Part shown: in pieces, positions 26,278-35,014 of the stretch
Position numbering within the stretch: the stretch's first letter is position 1
Layout of the letters: each line of letters opens with the position of its first letter
Assembly: GCA_002898315.1 (NCBI GenBank)
Contig: BEHV01000006.1
Location: 1-64,000, forward strand
DNA length: 64,000 nt
Direction: 5' to 3'
DNA from: a bacterium HR19
GTDB taxonomy: Bacteria > Calescibacteriota > Calescibacteriia > Calescibacteriales > Calescibacteriaceae
Position numbers and translations under genes: made by a program
The notes under the pieces: model-generated
Seen by the model: the letters and a program-made list of their open reading frames with translations, nothing else
The model's database searches: none
Told to the model about the DNA's origin: nothing

Positions 26278-28140
26278 TCAATCCTGAAACAGAGGAAAAT
26301 CATCAAATATCTTTGAAACCGGCTTTATGTGTATATCTTCATCTATACCGGAAATTTCTATCTTAGCTCCATTTAGAACATATAACCTTTTTGCCATGGT
26401 TTTTATTTCTCCGAGAACTTCGTGAAATTTTTGTTTTTGCCCAGATAAAAGCAAAGAAAGCAAAATCTCTGCCCATTTCGAATAGTTGACCGGGTCAAGC
26501 TCATAACCTTTCAGGTACGCCGAAGCCGATTCAAAAAAGTTCCTCTGCATAAGCTTGATTTTCCCCATAAGAAAGTAAAAATCAGGACACCCGGGGAAAT
26601 TCGTTATGGCGAAGGAACAGAATTTTTCAGCAGACCTCAGATCACCAAAAGCAATGGCATCATTAGCAAGGAATATAAAAATCTGCGTCTGGAGAACTTT
26701 AGCCAGACCTCTTTTAAGCTCGCCAACATCTTCTATGAAAGAGAGCCAGAGATAATCAGCGTAGCTTTTCAAATATGTATAGTGAGAAAAAGCAGTGAAA
26801 GAAAACACATCGGGAAACCCAGAAATATAGATCGCGTTTTCTCCTTCTTTATCTAAAATTTTCAAAAACCTCAAAGCGGAGTTCAGGAAATCATCTCTCA
26901 TCCCAAAAGAGTAGTTAAGAAAAGATAAATTATACCATAGTACAGCAGAGTTTGGCTCAAAAGATAAAGCAGATAAAATATACCTTGAAGATTTTTTATA
27001 TAGTTCCTCTTCGTCTCCTCTTCTTTCATTCCCACGCATCTCTTTTCTCAAAAGAAATAGGTACATGAAAGAAATTTCATTTAGAACCGAAGCTCTGAAA
27101 ATCTTGCTTTTTTCTCCCACTAAACACTTTAACTCGTCGAGAAAGTTAAGTCCTATCTCTTCTGCTCTACTCACAAACCTTTCGTTCGTAGGAAAATTGA
27201 AAATTGTATTTACAAGTGTTTTGAAAGTTGCCAGACGCAAAGATATATCATCTTGTATCTTTTCCGACCCTCCTCCTCTATCTATCTCAAATATTTTCTG
27301 CCACACATAGTTTTCTGATATATGAGAGATTTCAGAGAACGCTCTTGATGTAATCTTATCTCTTTCCTCATCAGATATCTCAAGGTATTTTAACATAAGC
27401 TCTTGAAGGTTATCTTCTCTGTATGGAATTGCTGATTCCCACTTTGTAAGGTATTTCCATGCTTCCAGATTATCTTCTTCAAGAAAGAGAAGTGAATTAC
27501 ATCTTACCGCCTCAAAGACCCTCATGTTCATCTCTTTCCTCACACTCATGTTGAACACAATCTTTGAAGAAGAAAGAACTTCTGAATATGTCTCCCCTTC
27601 ATATAAACCAACACCAACAGCAATTTTATACTTTTCTGGGAGAAGAAGTATCTTACGCAATGCAGAGTTTCTTCTTGAATGAATACCTGGGTTGAGATTC
27701 CCTAAAAAAACAACATCTATCTTTTTATTTTTTTTGAATTTAGGTTTGGGGACTCTCCAGCTTGCGTGTATAGCGAAAACAGGCAGAGGATAAACCTTAA
27801 AGGGTAATTTCAAATTTTTCAGTTTTTCAAATCCCGCTTCATCAATGATGACAAGCTTGAACTTCCGAGCGTTTTCAAAAACAAGGGGTACATTCAAGTT
27901 CCAATCAGTCCAAACACAAGAAAAAGTGCGTTGTGAGTTAGGAATGAGAGAGTATTCGGGAGAAAAAACCACAAAATCACCGGATAGATCAGGGTCAAGA
28001 GTTATTTTGTCTTGCTCAAGAATTTCTTTTTTACCCTTCGTAAAAATTCCCTCTGCGTTTTTCACAACTTCGTAAAAATGAAGTCCAACATCATGAGATG
28101 AAGATATGACTTTTATCTTTTCCATTGGAGGTAAAGTCAT
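26278..28140 (-). CDS. Glycosyltransferase (CgeB/GT1-like) with C-terminal TPR region
   Basis: The 620-residue protein has an N-terminal GT-B-like half. It includes KIDVVFLGNLNPGIHSRRNSALRKILL and YSEVLSSSKIVFNMSVRKEMNMRVFEAVRCNSLLFLEED, the pattern of the CgeB-like glycosyltransferase family (Glu in FEA). The C-terminal half is helical with TPR features (ALSFEPNSAVLWYNLSFLNYSFGM, LMGKIKLMQRNFFESASAYLKGYELDP). Fused GT-TPR proteins are often used for protein glycosylation, such as flagellin modification; with flagellin 26 kb away that remains a guess. A second possible start is ATG 28125. Confidence 0.75.
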   Translation of the reverse strand: MTLPPMEKIKVISSSHDVGLHFYEVVKNAEGIFTKGKKEILEQDKITLDPDLSGDFVVFSPEYSLIPNSQRTFSCVWTDWNLNVPLVFENARKFKLVIIDEAGFEKLKNLKLPFKVYPLPVFAIHASWRVPKPKFKKNKKIDVVFLGNLNPGIHSRRNSALRKILLLPEKYKIAVGVGLYEGETYSEVLSSSKIVFNMSVRKEMNMRVFEAVRCNSLLFLEEDNLEAWKYLTKWESAIPYREDNLQELMLKYLEISDEERDKITSRAFSEISHISENYVWQKIFEIDRGGGSEKIQDDISLRLATFKTLVNTIFNFPTNERFVSRAEEIGLNFLDELKCLVGEKSKIFRASVLNEISFMYLFLLRKEMRGNERRGDEEELYKKSSRYILSALSFEPNSAVLWYNLSFLNYSFGMRDDFLNSALRFLKILDKEGENAIYISGFPDVFSFTAFSHYTYLKSYADYLWLSFIEDVGELKRGLAKVLQTQIFIFLANDAIAFGDLRSAEKFCSFAITNFPGCPDFYFLMGKIKLMQRNFFESASAYLKGYELDPVNYSKWAEILLSLLLSGQKQKFHEVLGEIKTMAKRLYVLNGAKIEISGIDEDIHIKPVSKIFDDFPLFQD

Positions 28141-28216
28141 AAATTAATCTGAATCGGAAAACAGGATATATTGATTACCTTGAAAAATTCGCCCGCACTT
28201 TATCAGCAAAATTTTT

Positions 28217-29686
28217 TCAGATTTCCCACAGCTCAGAAAGTTTCTTAAAAAGCGTCTCTACATTTCGCTCCTGAAAATTTTCATCTTTTGAGAGAAAATC
28301 TTCTGTGAATTTTTGAATTTCTGATACCTTCTGAACCGCAAACTCGTTATTTTTGTTTTTTTCTCTTATATAGTCAAAGAGTAGTTTGTGAGATTGCTTT
28401 TTGACCATAACTTCAAGACCATCTAACATCTGCCGATGTGGAGTTCCTTCCCATATAGATAGAATTATTGATTCTCTGAACAATCTCTCTACTGGGAACT
28501 CTTCTAATATTCCGAGTCCGCCGAACATCTCCATAGCCCATTTTGATGTCTGTATAGCCATTTCAGCGGTGCAATACTTTGCTATATGAGACATAAGGCG
28601 AAAGAGGTTGAACTTATCTGAAAAAGGTGGGACTTCACGGAAGACCTCGTTGTAAAGAGATACACAGTCGTATCCCATTTTGAAACACTTCACAAACTCG
28701 TTCACCTTATCTTCAAACTGCTTTCTCGCCAGAATGTGGTCTATCACATTTTTTCCAAAGGCAAATCTTTGTGAAGCGAATTTCAGAGCGAGAGATATAG
28801 CTCTCTGAATGACCGCAACGCTACCGAATATATTAGCAAGACGGGAAGAGTTGAGAACATCTAAAATCTCATATATACCCCACTCTCTTTTCCCGAGAAG
28901 ATAAGCAGAAGAGTTTTTCATTTCAACTTCGCCTGTGGGAACAGACCTTGTGCCTACTTTGTTTTTCAATCTCCTCACAAAGTAGTTAAGGGAACCATCT
29001 TTTTTATATTTTTTTATGAGGAAGAGAGCGAGACCTTTTACATTTTGCGGAGCAGATTTCGGACGCGCTGCGACAACCGCAACCTCGGCTCCAACATTAG
29101 AAGCAAAATATTTCTCCCCATTTAAAATCCAAACCCCGTCTTTCTCCTCAGCGGTCGTCTCAACAGAATAGCCAAGGTCTGAACCACCTTTTATCTCCGT
29201 CATCCATGTGGCACCCTGCCAAACTCTCTCATCTTTTCTCCTCATAAGAGGCAAAATCTCGTTCCTTATATCATCTGAACCATACTTGAAAACAGAAAGA
29301 GCAGTAGATAGAGAGACAGTATATGGACATCCCAGCCCCGCATCAAAGAAAGTGACTATATACTCAATAAGATAAAATGGCTTTATAGACCCCTTATCAA
29401 AAACCCTATCTATAATACCTCTTTTATACCCTTCGTATAGCATCCTCCAGTACTCCGATGGATATTGAATTTCATCTACTCTCTTTCCCGTCTCATCATA
29501 CATTTTGAGCCAAGGAGTTCTGGCTCTATCCACAGATTCAGAGATTTTCTCGCCTTCTTCCTTCCACCATTTTTCATAATCTGAAAGCTCTTCAAAAGGA
29601 ACAGATTGAGAAATGACATCTTTCCCGAGAAAAAATTCAAGTGCCTTTGAAGGAGAATGTATAACCTCTTTTATCTTTTCAAACAT
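28217..29686 (-). CDS. Acyl-CoA dehydrogenase, AidB-like group
   Basis: The 489-residue protein carries the full acyl-CoA dehydrogenase fold. It has GATWMTEIKGGSDLG (FAD-binding loop), DGVWILNGEKYFASN, SQRFAFGKNVIDH, MEMFGGLGILEEFPVERLFRES and IWEGTPHRQMLDGLEV, where the Glu of IWEGT is the expected catalytic base. WMTE, the arrangement of the IWEGT region and the extended N-terminus resemble the AidB/isovaleryl-like branch. The natural substrate is unknown. A TAAAAT box sits 7 nt before the ATG with no Shine-Dalgarno. In contrast with the gene at 15.1 kb, the catalytic residues here are intact. Confidence 0.9.
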   Translation of the reverse strand: MFEKIKEVIHSPSKALEFFLGKDVISQSVPFEELSDYEKWWKEEGEKISESVDRARTPWLKMYDETGKRVDEIQYPSEYWRMLYEGYKRGIIDRVFDKGSIKPFYLIEYIVTFFDAGLGCPYTVSLSTALSVFKYGSDDIRNEILPLMRRKDERVWQGATWMTEIKGGSDLGYSVETTAEEKDGVWILNGEKYFASNVGAEVAVVAARPKSAPQNVKGLALFLIKKYKKDGSLNYFVRRLKNKVGTRSVPTGEVEMKNSSAYLLGKREWGIYEILDVLNSSRLANIFGSVAVIQRAISLALKFASQRFAFGKNVIDHILARKQFEDKVNEFVKCFKMGYDCVSLYNEVFREVPPFSDKFNLFRLMSHIAKYCTAEMAIQTSKWAMEMFGGLGILEEFPVERLFRESIILSIWEGTPHRQMLDGLEVMVKKQSHKLLFDYIREKNKNNEFAVQKVSEIQKFTEDFLSKDENFQERNVETLFKKLSELWEI

Positions 29687-29770
29687 AAAAAATATTTTAA
29701 CCCGATTTCCAAGCGTTTTAATCAGTTTCTAAAAAAATGTTTTCAACACAAATTTTAAAACAAAGATAAA

Positions 29771-29780
29771 TTTATTATAG
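29771..29780 (+). promoter_or_regulatory. -10-like element immediately before the lipid kinase start
   Basis: TTTATTATAG ends 2 nt before the ATG at 29783. The same ten bases occur at 49808-49817 ahead of the PilZ gene, there followed by a Shine-Dalgarno. If both are -10 elements, transcription here would begin at or near the start codon. Confidence 0.4.
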
Positions 29781-29782
29781 CG

Positions 29783-30724
29783 ATGAGAAGAGAGATAAAG
29801 CTCATCATAAACCCAAACAGCGCAGGAGGAAGGGGAAAAAAAGTAGCAAACTACATAGGAGAAAAGTATTCAGATTTATTTTCAGAGATAGTTTTCACCA
29901 ACGGACCTGAGGAAGCAATAGAACTCGCACGAGAATCGGAGAATTTTGATACTGTCTGCTTTGTCGGGGGAGATGGAACTCTGAACGAAGTTATAAACGG
30001 AGTCATGAAAATACCAGAAGAAAAAAGACCAAAAGTCGGAATTATTCCCGTAGGAACGGGGAACGATTTCATAAAAACCATAGGGATTCCAAAAGATATT
30101 GATAAAGCAATTGATATAATTTTGCAGGGGAAAACAAAAAAATTAGATGTAGTCCTCTGCACATTCAAAAACTTTGAAGGTAAAGAAGTAAAAAGGTATT
30201 ACATAAATATAACCGAGTTCGGAATGGGAGGGGAAGTTGCAAACCTTGTGAATAAATACGGAAAAATCTTTCGCGGAACTATTCCGTTTCTCATCTTCGC
30301 TATAATCTGCAACTTCACATACAAAAACAAAAGAGTGAGAATAAAGACAGATTCAGAGAATGAAGATTTCAGAGATTTTTCCGCTGAAATAAGAGTCGTT
30401 GCAGTAGCCAACGGCAGATTTTATGGAGGAGGTATGCAGATAGCTCCGTTTGCAGATGTACAAGACGGACTCCTTGATATTGTAATAGTAAAAGATATGA
30501 ACTCAATTGAAACTCTCAAATCAATACCTCTTTTATATCAAGGAGAAAAGGGATTTGAAAAAGCCAAAAAAACAAAAAAAGTCCTATATTTCAGAGCGAG
30601 AACCGTTGAAGTTGAGGCGGACGAAAAAGATAAAATAATGATAGAAATGGAAGGAGAAGTTCCCGGACACACACCCAAAAAATTTGAAATCATATCAAAA
30701 AGTGTTGATTTCATAGTGCCTTAA
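29783..30724 (+). CDS. Diacylglycerol kinase-family lipid kinase
   Basis: The 313-residue protein has the DAGK catalytic domain: LIINPNSAGGRG (7-18), CFVGGDGTLNEVING (nucleotide-binding GGDGT at 62-66), IPVGTGNDF (GTGND at 91-95) and a C-terminal beta domain with VAVANGRFYGGGMQIAPFADVQDGLLDIVIV. It phosphorylates a membrane lipid such as diacylglycerol. No Shine-Dalgarno; see the -10-like box upstream. The PqqD-like gene follows after 10 nt, so the two are probably co-transcribed. Confidence 0.93.
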   Translation: MRREIKLIINPNSAGGRGKKVANYIGEKYSDLFSEIVFTNGPEEAIELARESENFDTVCFVGGDGTLNEVINGVMKIPEEKRPKVGIIPVGTGNDFIKTIGIPKDIDKAIDIILQGKTKKLDVVLCTFKNFEGKEVKRYYINITEFGMGGEVANLVNKYGKIFRGTIPFLIFAIICNFTYKNKRVRIKTDSENEDFRDFSAEIRVVAVANGRFYGGGMQIAPFADVQDGLLDIVIVKDMNSIETLKSIPLLYQGEKGFEKAKKTKKVLYFRARTVEVEADEKDKIMIEMEGEVPGHTPKKFEIISKSVDFIVP

Positions 30725-30734
30725 AATTTCTAAA

Positions 30735-31004
30735 ATGAAAAGGTATCTGAAAAAAGCAGATTTTGAAAAAAAGATAGAGGAGAGATTATTCCTTGTAAAA
30801 GGTGATAAAATCTTCTTGCTAAACGAAGCAGGTACAATAATCTGGGAAATCCTTGACGAACTGCCATCAGAAGAACACATTAAAAAATTTATATCTCAAT
30901 ATATGAAAGAAAAAACCAAAGTCAAATCTGATATAGAAAAAAAGATATTCTCATTCATAAAAGAACTCAAAAAGAATAAACTTATAGAAGAAGTAGAAAA
31001 ATAA
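30735..31004 (+). CDS. PqqD-like (RRE-fold) protein
   Basis: The 89-residue protein has the PqqD pattern: KIEERLFLVKGDKIFLLNEAGTIIWEILDEL (beta hairpin then LNETGxxIWxLLDG-like), then a winged-helix part with SDIEKKIFSFIKELKKNKLIEEV. Canonical PqqD and RRE domains bind the leader peptide of a RiPP precursor and deliver it to a radical SAM enzyme. Neither a precursor-like small ORF nor a radical SAM gene is seen nearby. It sits between a lipid kinase and a Ser/Thr kinase. Its function here is unknown. Confidence 0.75.
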   Translation: MKRYLKKADFEKKIEERLFLVKGDKIFLLNEAGTIIWEILDELPSEEHIKKFISQYMKEKTKVKSDIEKKIFSFIKELKKNKLIEEVEK

Positions 31005-31079
31005 AAGCATAAAAAACCTCATCCGAAAATCTATTGTGAGCAAAAAATAATTCAGGTAAAGTAAAATTATTTTAGGAGA

Positions 31080-32426
31080 ATGAAGAAATTTGGTCAATAC
31101 ATAATCACAAAAGAGATAGGCGAAGGAGGAATGGGGAAAGTATATAGGGCTTGGAAGGTATCTGAAGCGGGATTCAAAAAACTTGTCGCAATAAAAATAC
31201 TCAAATCCTCAAAACATACAGAACTTTTTATAAATGAAGCAAAAATATCTGCAAAATTTGACCACGAAAACATAGTAAAAACCAACAACTTCGGAAAAAT
31301 AGAAAACTCCTTCTTCATAGAAATGGAATACGTAAAAGGAATAAACCTTATGGAATTTCTCAAAAAGGCGAATGAAATCCCTCTTGACATCTTTCTTTTC
31401 ATATCAGAAAAAATCCTCACAGCAACAGAATATATTCATAACTTTGAAGGAAGAAGATTGATTCACAGAGACATAAATCAAAAGAACATACTTATATCTT
31501 GGACAGGCGGTGTAAAGCTATCTGATTTCGGAATTACACTTCCGCAGAACGATAAAATTGACCCCTTCGGGAAGTTAAGCTATGTTCCCCCAGAAGTCAT
31601 AAGTGGAAACCGTTGGACCCAACAGGGAGATATATGGAGCATAGGAGTTGTCATGTGGGAAATGCTTACATCTCAAAGGTTGTTCTCATCTCCAAACCCA
31701 GAAGAGGTAAAAACAAAAATAATCAAAGGTTCTATACCCCCTCCTTCATCTATAAACCCCATAGTTACAGAACACATAGATGAAGTTGTAATGAAAGCTC
31801 TCTCAAGAAACCCTTTTATGAGATATAACTCTGCCGAAGAGATGCTGAACGCCCTCAAAATCGCCTGTGAAAAATCTTCAATACCTCAAATATATCAGAA
31901 GGACTTCGCAGAATTCATACAATCTTGCTTTTCAGAAAAAATAAGAGAAGAAGAAGCAGAAATAGCAGAAGAAGAAAGGAAAATTCCCGACTTACTCATT
32001 GAAAACCAGAGTGGAAAAATCAGCAACGAAATCACAGAAAAAATCACTCCAACCTTGAACAAAACCCAAAAGAGCAATAAAACATCAGAAAAATCAGCAA
32101 AAAAAGAAAAAACAAAAAAACACGTAAAAAGAAAGATAAAAACAAATATAAAAGAGCTATCTCTATTTTTTGGAATATTTCTCGGATTCTCAACAGGAAT
32201 CCTGAAATCAATATACGAGATTAAAAAAGCTCAGGAATTCCTGAAAAACGGTACAAAACTCATCTCACAAAACAACATATCTGCAGGAAAAGAGCTTATA
32301 AAAAAATCATTTGAGATTTCAGGAGTGAAGGAAATAGAATTCATTTTGCGTGGTTTAGAAAATGTTGAACAAGAAAATCAGCAAGCCGAGAAGCAAAAAA
32401 ATTTCCGAAAGGTTCAAAAACGATAA
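31080..32426 (+). CDS. Eukaryotic-like serine/threonine protein kinase
   Basis: The 448-residue protein has a complete Hanks kinase domain: GEGGMG (14-19), K39 in VAIKIL, E53, the catalytic loop HRDINQKN (129-136), DFG (149-151) and PPEV for APE. The activation loop is short (GITLPQNDKIDPFGKLSYVP). A Lys/Glu-rich linker follows, then one membrane helix near 358-375 and a short helical tail, so the kinase is probably cytoplasmic and membrane-anchored. The Shine-Dalgarno AGGAG is close to the ATG, with a TAAAAT box 12 nt before the ATG. Its last 86 nt overlap the convergent CbiX gene. Confidence 0.93.
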   Translation: MKKFGQYIITKEIGEGGMGKVYRAWKVSEAGFKKLVAIKILKSSKHTELFINEAKISAKFDHENIVKTNNFGKIENSFFIEMEYVKGINLMEFLKKANEIPLDIFLFISEKILTATEYIHNFEGRRLIHRDINQKNILISWTGGVKLSDFGITLPQNDKIDPFGKLSYVPPEVISGNRWTQQGDIWSIGVVMWEMLTSQRLFSSPNPEEVKTKIIKGSIPPPSSINPIVTEHIDEVVMKALSRNPFMRYNSAEEMLNALKIACEKSSIPQIYQKDFAEFIQSCFSEKIREEEAEIAEEERKIPDLLIENQSGKISNEITEKITPTLNKTQKSNKTSEKSAKKEKTKKHVKRKIKTNIKELSLFFGIFLGFSTGILKSIYEIKKAQEFLKNGTKLISQNNISAGKELIKKSFEISGVKEIEFILRGLENVEQENQQAEKQKNFRKVQKR

Positions 32427-33114
32427 AGTTCGCAGAAAACTCTGAAAGCGACTTTTCAATCTTTTTCAGAACAAATCCGCGAAATAAAACAACAGGGATA
32501 ATAAATACATAAGAAAATCGTTCAAGATTTAGAGCGCTCAGGACATCTTGAACTCCCGGAAAGTTAGCATCACAGAAAGACACCTCAAAGTATCCTGGCT
32601 TTCCCGCTTTCTCCCAAACGAGACGAGAGAACCTGTAAAAATCAGATGTAGCTTCTTCATCAGAAGAACCCCTGCCCACAAAAAGAAAAAGAGACCTTGC
32701 AAGAAACTCATTGTCTATCTTTTTTTCATCTCTCAGAAAATCAATATAGGAATTTATATAGTCCGCAAAAAAATTTGGGAAGCCCTCTATACCGTAAAAA
32801 TACTTTAAGAGAAAAAAGTTTCTCATTCCCCGAAGTTTATTCTCTATGTCTTTTATATGACCCGCCCTGAAAATAAGAGCAGGTTGAACAAAAATTCTTT
32901 CAAAACTCACATCATCACCCTGCTTTTGCAGTTCTTCAAGAAATTCATCAAACGTCGGAGATTGAAATTCCAAAAAAGCTCTCTTGAAAACAATACCTTC
33001 TGCTCTCAAGCTACTTATCTTCTGCTCGAGAATCTGCGAAAGAACAGAAAACCCTTCTGAGTTCTCTTTATCTGGACTGCCATGAGATAAAAATACATAA
33101 AGAACTTTCTCCAT
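32341..33114 (-). CDS. cbiX: Sirohydrochlorin cobaltochelatase-like protein (CbiX family)
   Basis: From ATG 33114 the protein is 257 residues and starts MEKVLYVFLSHGSPDKENS, where SHGS carries the metal-binding His of the class II chelatases. The second half repeats the fold (ARSLFLFVGRGSSDEEATSDFYRFSRLVWEKAG), giving the long two-domain CbiX form. In the second half the His is replaced by Arg (VGRGSS), as is normal for one half of such fusions. It inserts cobalt (or iron/nickel) into sirohydrochlorin. An earlier ATG would add a hydrophobic extension with no family match. The 3' end overlaps the kinase gene. Confidence 0.8.
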   Translation of the reverse strand: MEKVLYVFLSHGSPDKENSEGFSVLSQILEQKISSLRAEGIVFKRAFLEFQSPTFDEFLEELQKQGDDVSFERIFVQPALIFRAGHIKDIENKLRGMRNFFLLKYFYGIEGFPNFFADYINSYIDFLRDEKKIDNEFLARSLFLFVGRGSSDEEATSDFYRFSRLVWEKAGKPGYFEVSFCDANFPGVQDVLSALNLERFSYVFIIPVVLFRGFVLKKIEKSLSEFSANFIVFEPFGNFFASRLADFLVQHFLNHAK

Positions 33115-33231
33115 AACAAAAAGAAAATAAGAAAATTTCTGAGTAAAAATAAGAAAGCAGAAAGGCAAGGTGTTCAAAAAAAATACAGAAAAAGCATAAC
33201 GCAAAACCTTACCGAGTAAAAATTAAAAAAT

Positions 33232-34416
33232 ATGTTTTTGTTCTCAGGAATAAGCTGTGGCATAAAGAAAAACTCAAAAAAAGATTTTGCAATAGCAGTT
33301 CTTCCAAAAGGTAGCTCCACAATCGGGTTTTTCACATCTAACAGTTTGAAAAGCGAAGTAATAGCAAGAGCTGAAAAAATACTGAAAATCAAAAAGAAAG
33401 CAAGAGTGATAGCGGTCGTATCAGGCAATGCCATGTGCAGATACAAAGGTGTTGAAAAAGATGCAGAAAAAATAGTAAAACAGATAAAAAAAGTTTTTGA
33501 AGAAAAGACAAAAGAGAAAATCAATGAAGATGAAATAATACTTCTTGCCACAGGAAAAATAGGGGTAAAGCTTGAGACAGAAAAAGTAGTAGATAAAGTA
33601 AAAGAAGCGTTTGAAAAACTTTCAGAAAGCGAAAGCGAGTTTTCATCTGCCATAATCACAACAGACAAAGTTGAAAAAGTGGTGAAATATCAGAACCGCA
33701 GATTTTTCGTATTAGGAGTCGCAAAAGGTGCAGGAATGATATTCCCGAAATTTTCAGAAGCAACGACTCTCTCTTTTATCTTCACAAATTCAACTTCCCC
33801 AAAAGGATTTGAAAAAAAGCTCCACGAAATCTTAACTGAAACAATAGGTTCAGTAAATATAGACCACTCAACAAGCACCAACGACTCATGTATAATATCT
33901 TTCGGAAATGAAATAAAGACAGATGAAAAAAGTTTAGAGAAAGCGCTACGGTATGTCTTATCTCATCTTGCGGTAAAAATAGCAGAAGATGGTGAAGGAG
34001 TAAAACATGTTGTGAAAGTTGAAGTCAAAGGTGCAAAAAATAATTCCTCTGCAAGAAAAATCTGCGAGTATATATCTGGCTCAATACTCTTCAAATGTTC
34101 ATTAGCAGGAGAAAGTCCCGACTTCGGAAGAATACTTGCAGCAATCGGTTCATCAAACGAAAAAATTGATAGAATAAACATATTTTTGAGAGACGACTTT
34201 TCATTCCACTCATACAGAGAAAAATCAGAAGTTAAAAGCAAACTGAAAGTCGTAGAGAACAGCAAAATAATAGATTTTGACTTCAAAAAAGCAAAAGAAA
34301 TAATGAAAAACCCAAAATACACAATAGAAATACAGGTAGGAAATGGAAAAGGTAAATCTGAAATCCTTATGACAGACCTTACCGAAGAATATATAAAAAT
34401 AAACCTCACCCTCTGA
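33232..34416 (+). CDS. argJ: Glutamate N-acetyltransferase / ornithine acetyltransferase ArgJ
   Basis: The 394-residue protein has ArgJ landmarks: GISCGIKKNSKKDFAIAV, SGNAMC, LLATGKIG (usual STGVIG), KGAGMI (165-170) and the C-terminal DLTEEYIKIN. ArgJ cleaves itself before a Thr in the motif KGxGMIxPxMATML. Here the segment reads KGAGMIFPKFSEATTLSF, with two extra residues before the AT pair, so Thr178 would be the nucleophile. It recycles acetyl groups in arginine synthesis, which could feed the arginine decarboxylase pathway. No other arg gene adjoins. No Shine-Dalgarno. Confidence 0.87.
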   Translation: MFLFSGISCGIKKNSKKDFAIAVLPKGSSTIGFFTSNSLKSEVIARAEKILKIKKKARVIAVVSGNAMCRYKGVEKDAEKIVKQIKKVFEEKTKEKINEDEIILLATGKIGVKLETEKVVDKVKEAFEKLSESESEFSSAIITTDKVEKVVKYQNRRFFVLGVAKGAGMIFPKFSEATTLSFIFTNSTSPKGFEKKLHEILTETIGSVNIDHSTSTNDSCIISFGNEIKTDEKSLEKALRYVLSHLAVKIAEDGEGVKHVVKVEVKGAKNNSSARKICEYISGSILFKCSLAGESPDFGRILAAIGSSNEKIDRINIFLRDDFSFHSYREKSEVKSKLKVVENSKIIDFDFKKAKEIMKNPKYTIEIQVGNGKGKSEILMTDLTEEYIKINLTL

Positions 34417-34529
34417 AAAACTCAAACACAAGAGATCAAAAATAAGAACTTCAATAAGAGAAAGATAACAAAACAAAAAGAAATAAATAAAATTTATATC
34501 CAGAACAATTCAAAAAACGGAGGTTAAAG

Positions 34530-34967
34530 GTGGAAGAACGGGAAAGAAAAAATATATTTGAGGTCATATCTGTTGATATAGATTGGGAGATGAACTACGA
34601 AAACCTTGTTTTTGGATGCAAAGCAAAAGTGAAGGTGCGAGTCGGGAACAAGATAAAATTAAGCTACGCAACCTCAAAAGACGGGCAAATTCACGCTTTT
34701 GACCTCGCTTTGAGAAATGCCCTCTACGAGTTCTATCCAGAAGTCCAAAGAATAAAACTGGTAGATTACAAAGTAGAGATGACAGATAGAGAAAAAGGAA
34801 CCGCCTCATATGTCAGAGTCAAAATAAATGTTGAATACGATAGCAAAACCCTACAAGTAGAATCAATAGGAGCAGACCTTGTAGCAGCAACAATAGAAGC
34901 TCTATCCACAGCTTACCAAACAGCCATATACAATATTATATCAGAATCTCAAACCATACTCGTCTGA
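34530..34967 (+). CDS. Stand-alone LeuA/CimA-type allosteric domain protein
   Basis: The 145-residue protein starts with GTG preceded by CGGAGGT. It reads as the C-terminal regulatory domain of 2-isopropylmalate or citramalate synthase: AKVKVRVGNKIKLSYATSKDGQIHAFDLALRNALYEFYPE, IKLVDYKVEMTDREKGTASYVRVKINVEYD, and VESIGADLVAATIEALSTAYQ (usual GVS.NIIEASW.AL.D...YKL). The catalytic TIM barrel is absent. In full enzymes this domain binds leucine or isoleucine. A separate subunit that regulates a barrel encoded elsewhere, or an amino-acid sensor, are possible roles. Confidence 0.82.
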   Translation: MEERERKNIFEVISVDIDWEMNYENLVFGCKAKVKVRVGNKIKLSYATSKDGQIHAFDLALRNALYEFYPEVQRIKLVDYKVEMTDREKGTASYVRVKINVEYDSKTLQVESIGADLVAATIEALSTAYQTAIYNIISESQTILV

Positions 34968-35014
34968 TGACGAAAAAAATTCAAAAATCAGATAATAGAA
35001 AATTAAAGTAAAGT

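Noticed and set aside
30735-31004. Complete RiPP gene cluster around the PqqD-like gene
   Set aside because: No radical SAM enzyme, peptidase or precursor-like ORF within several kilobases.
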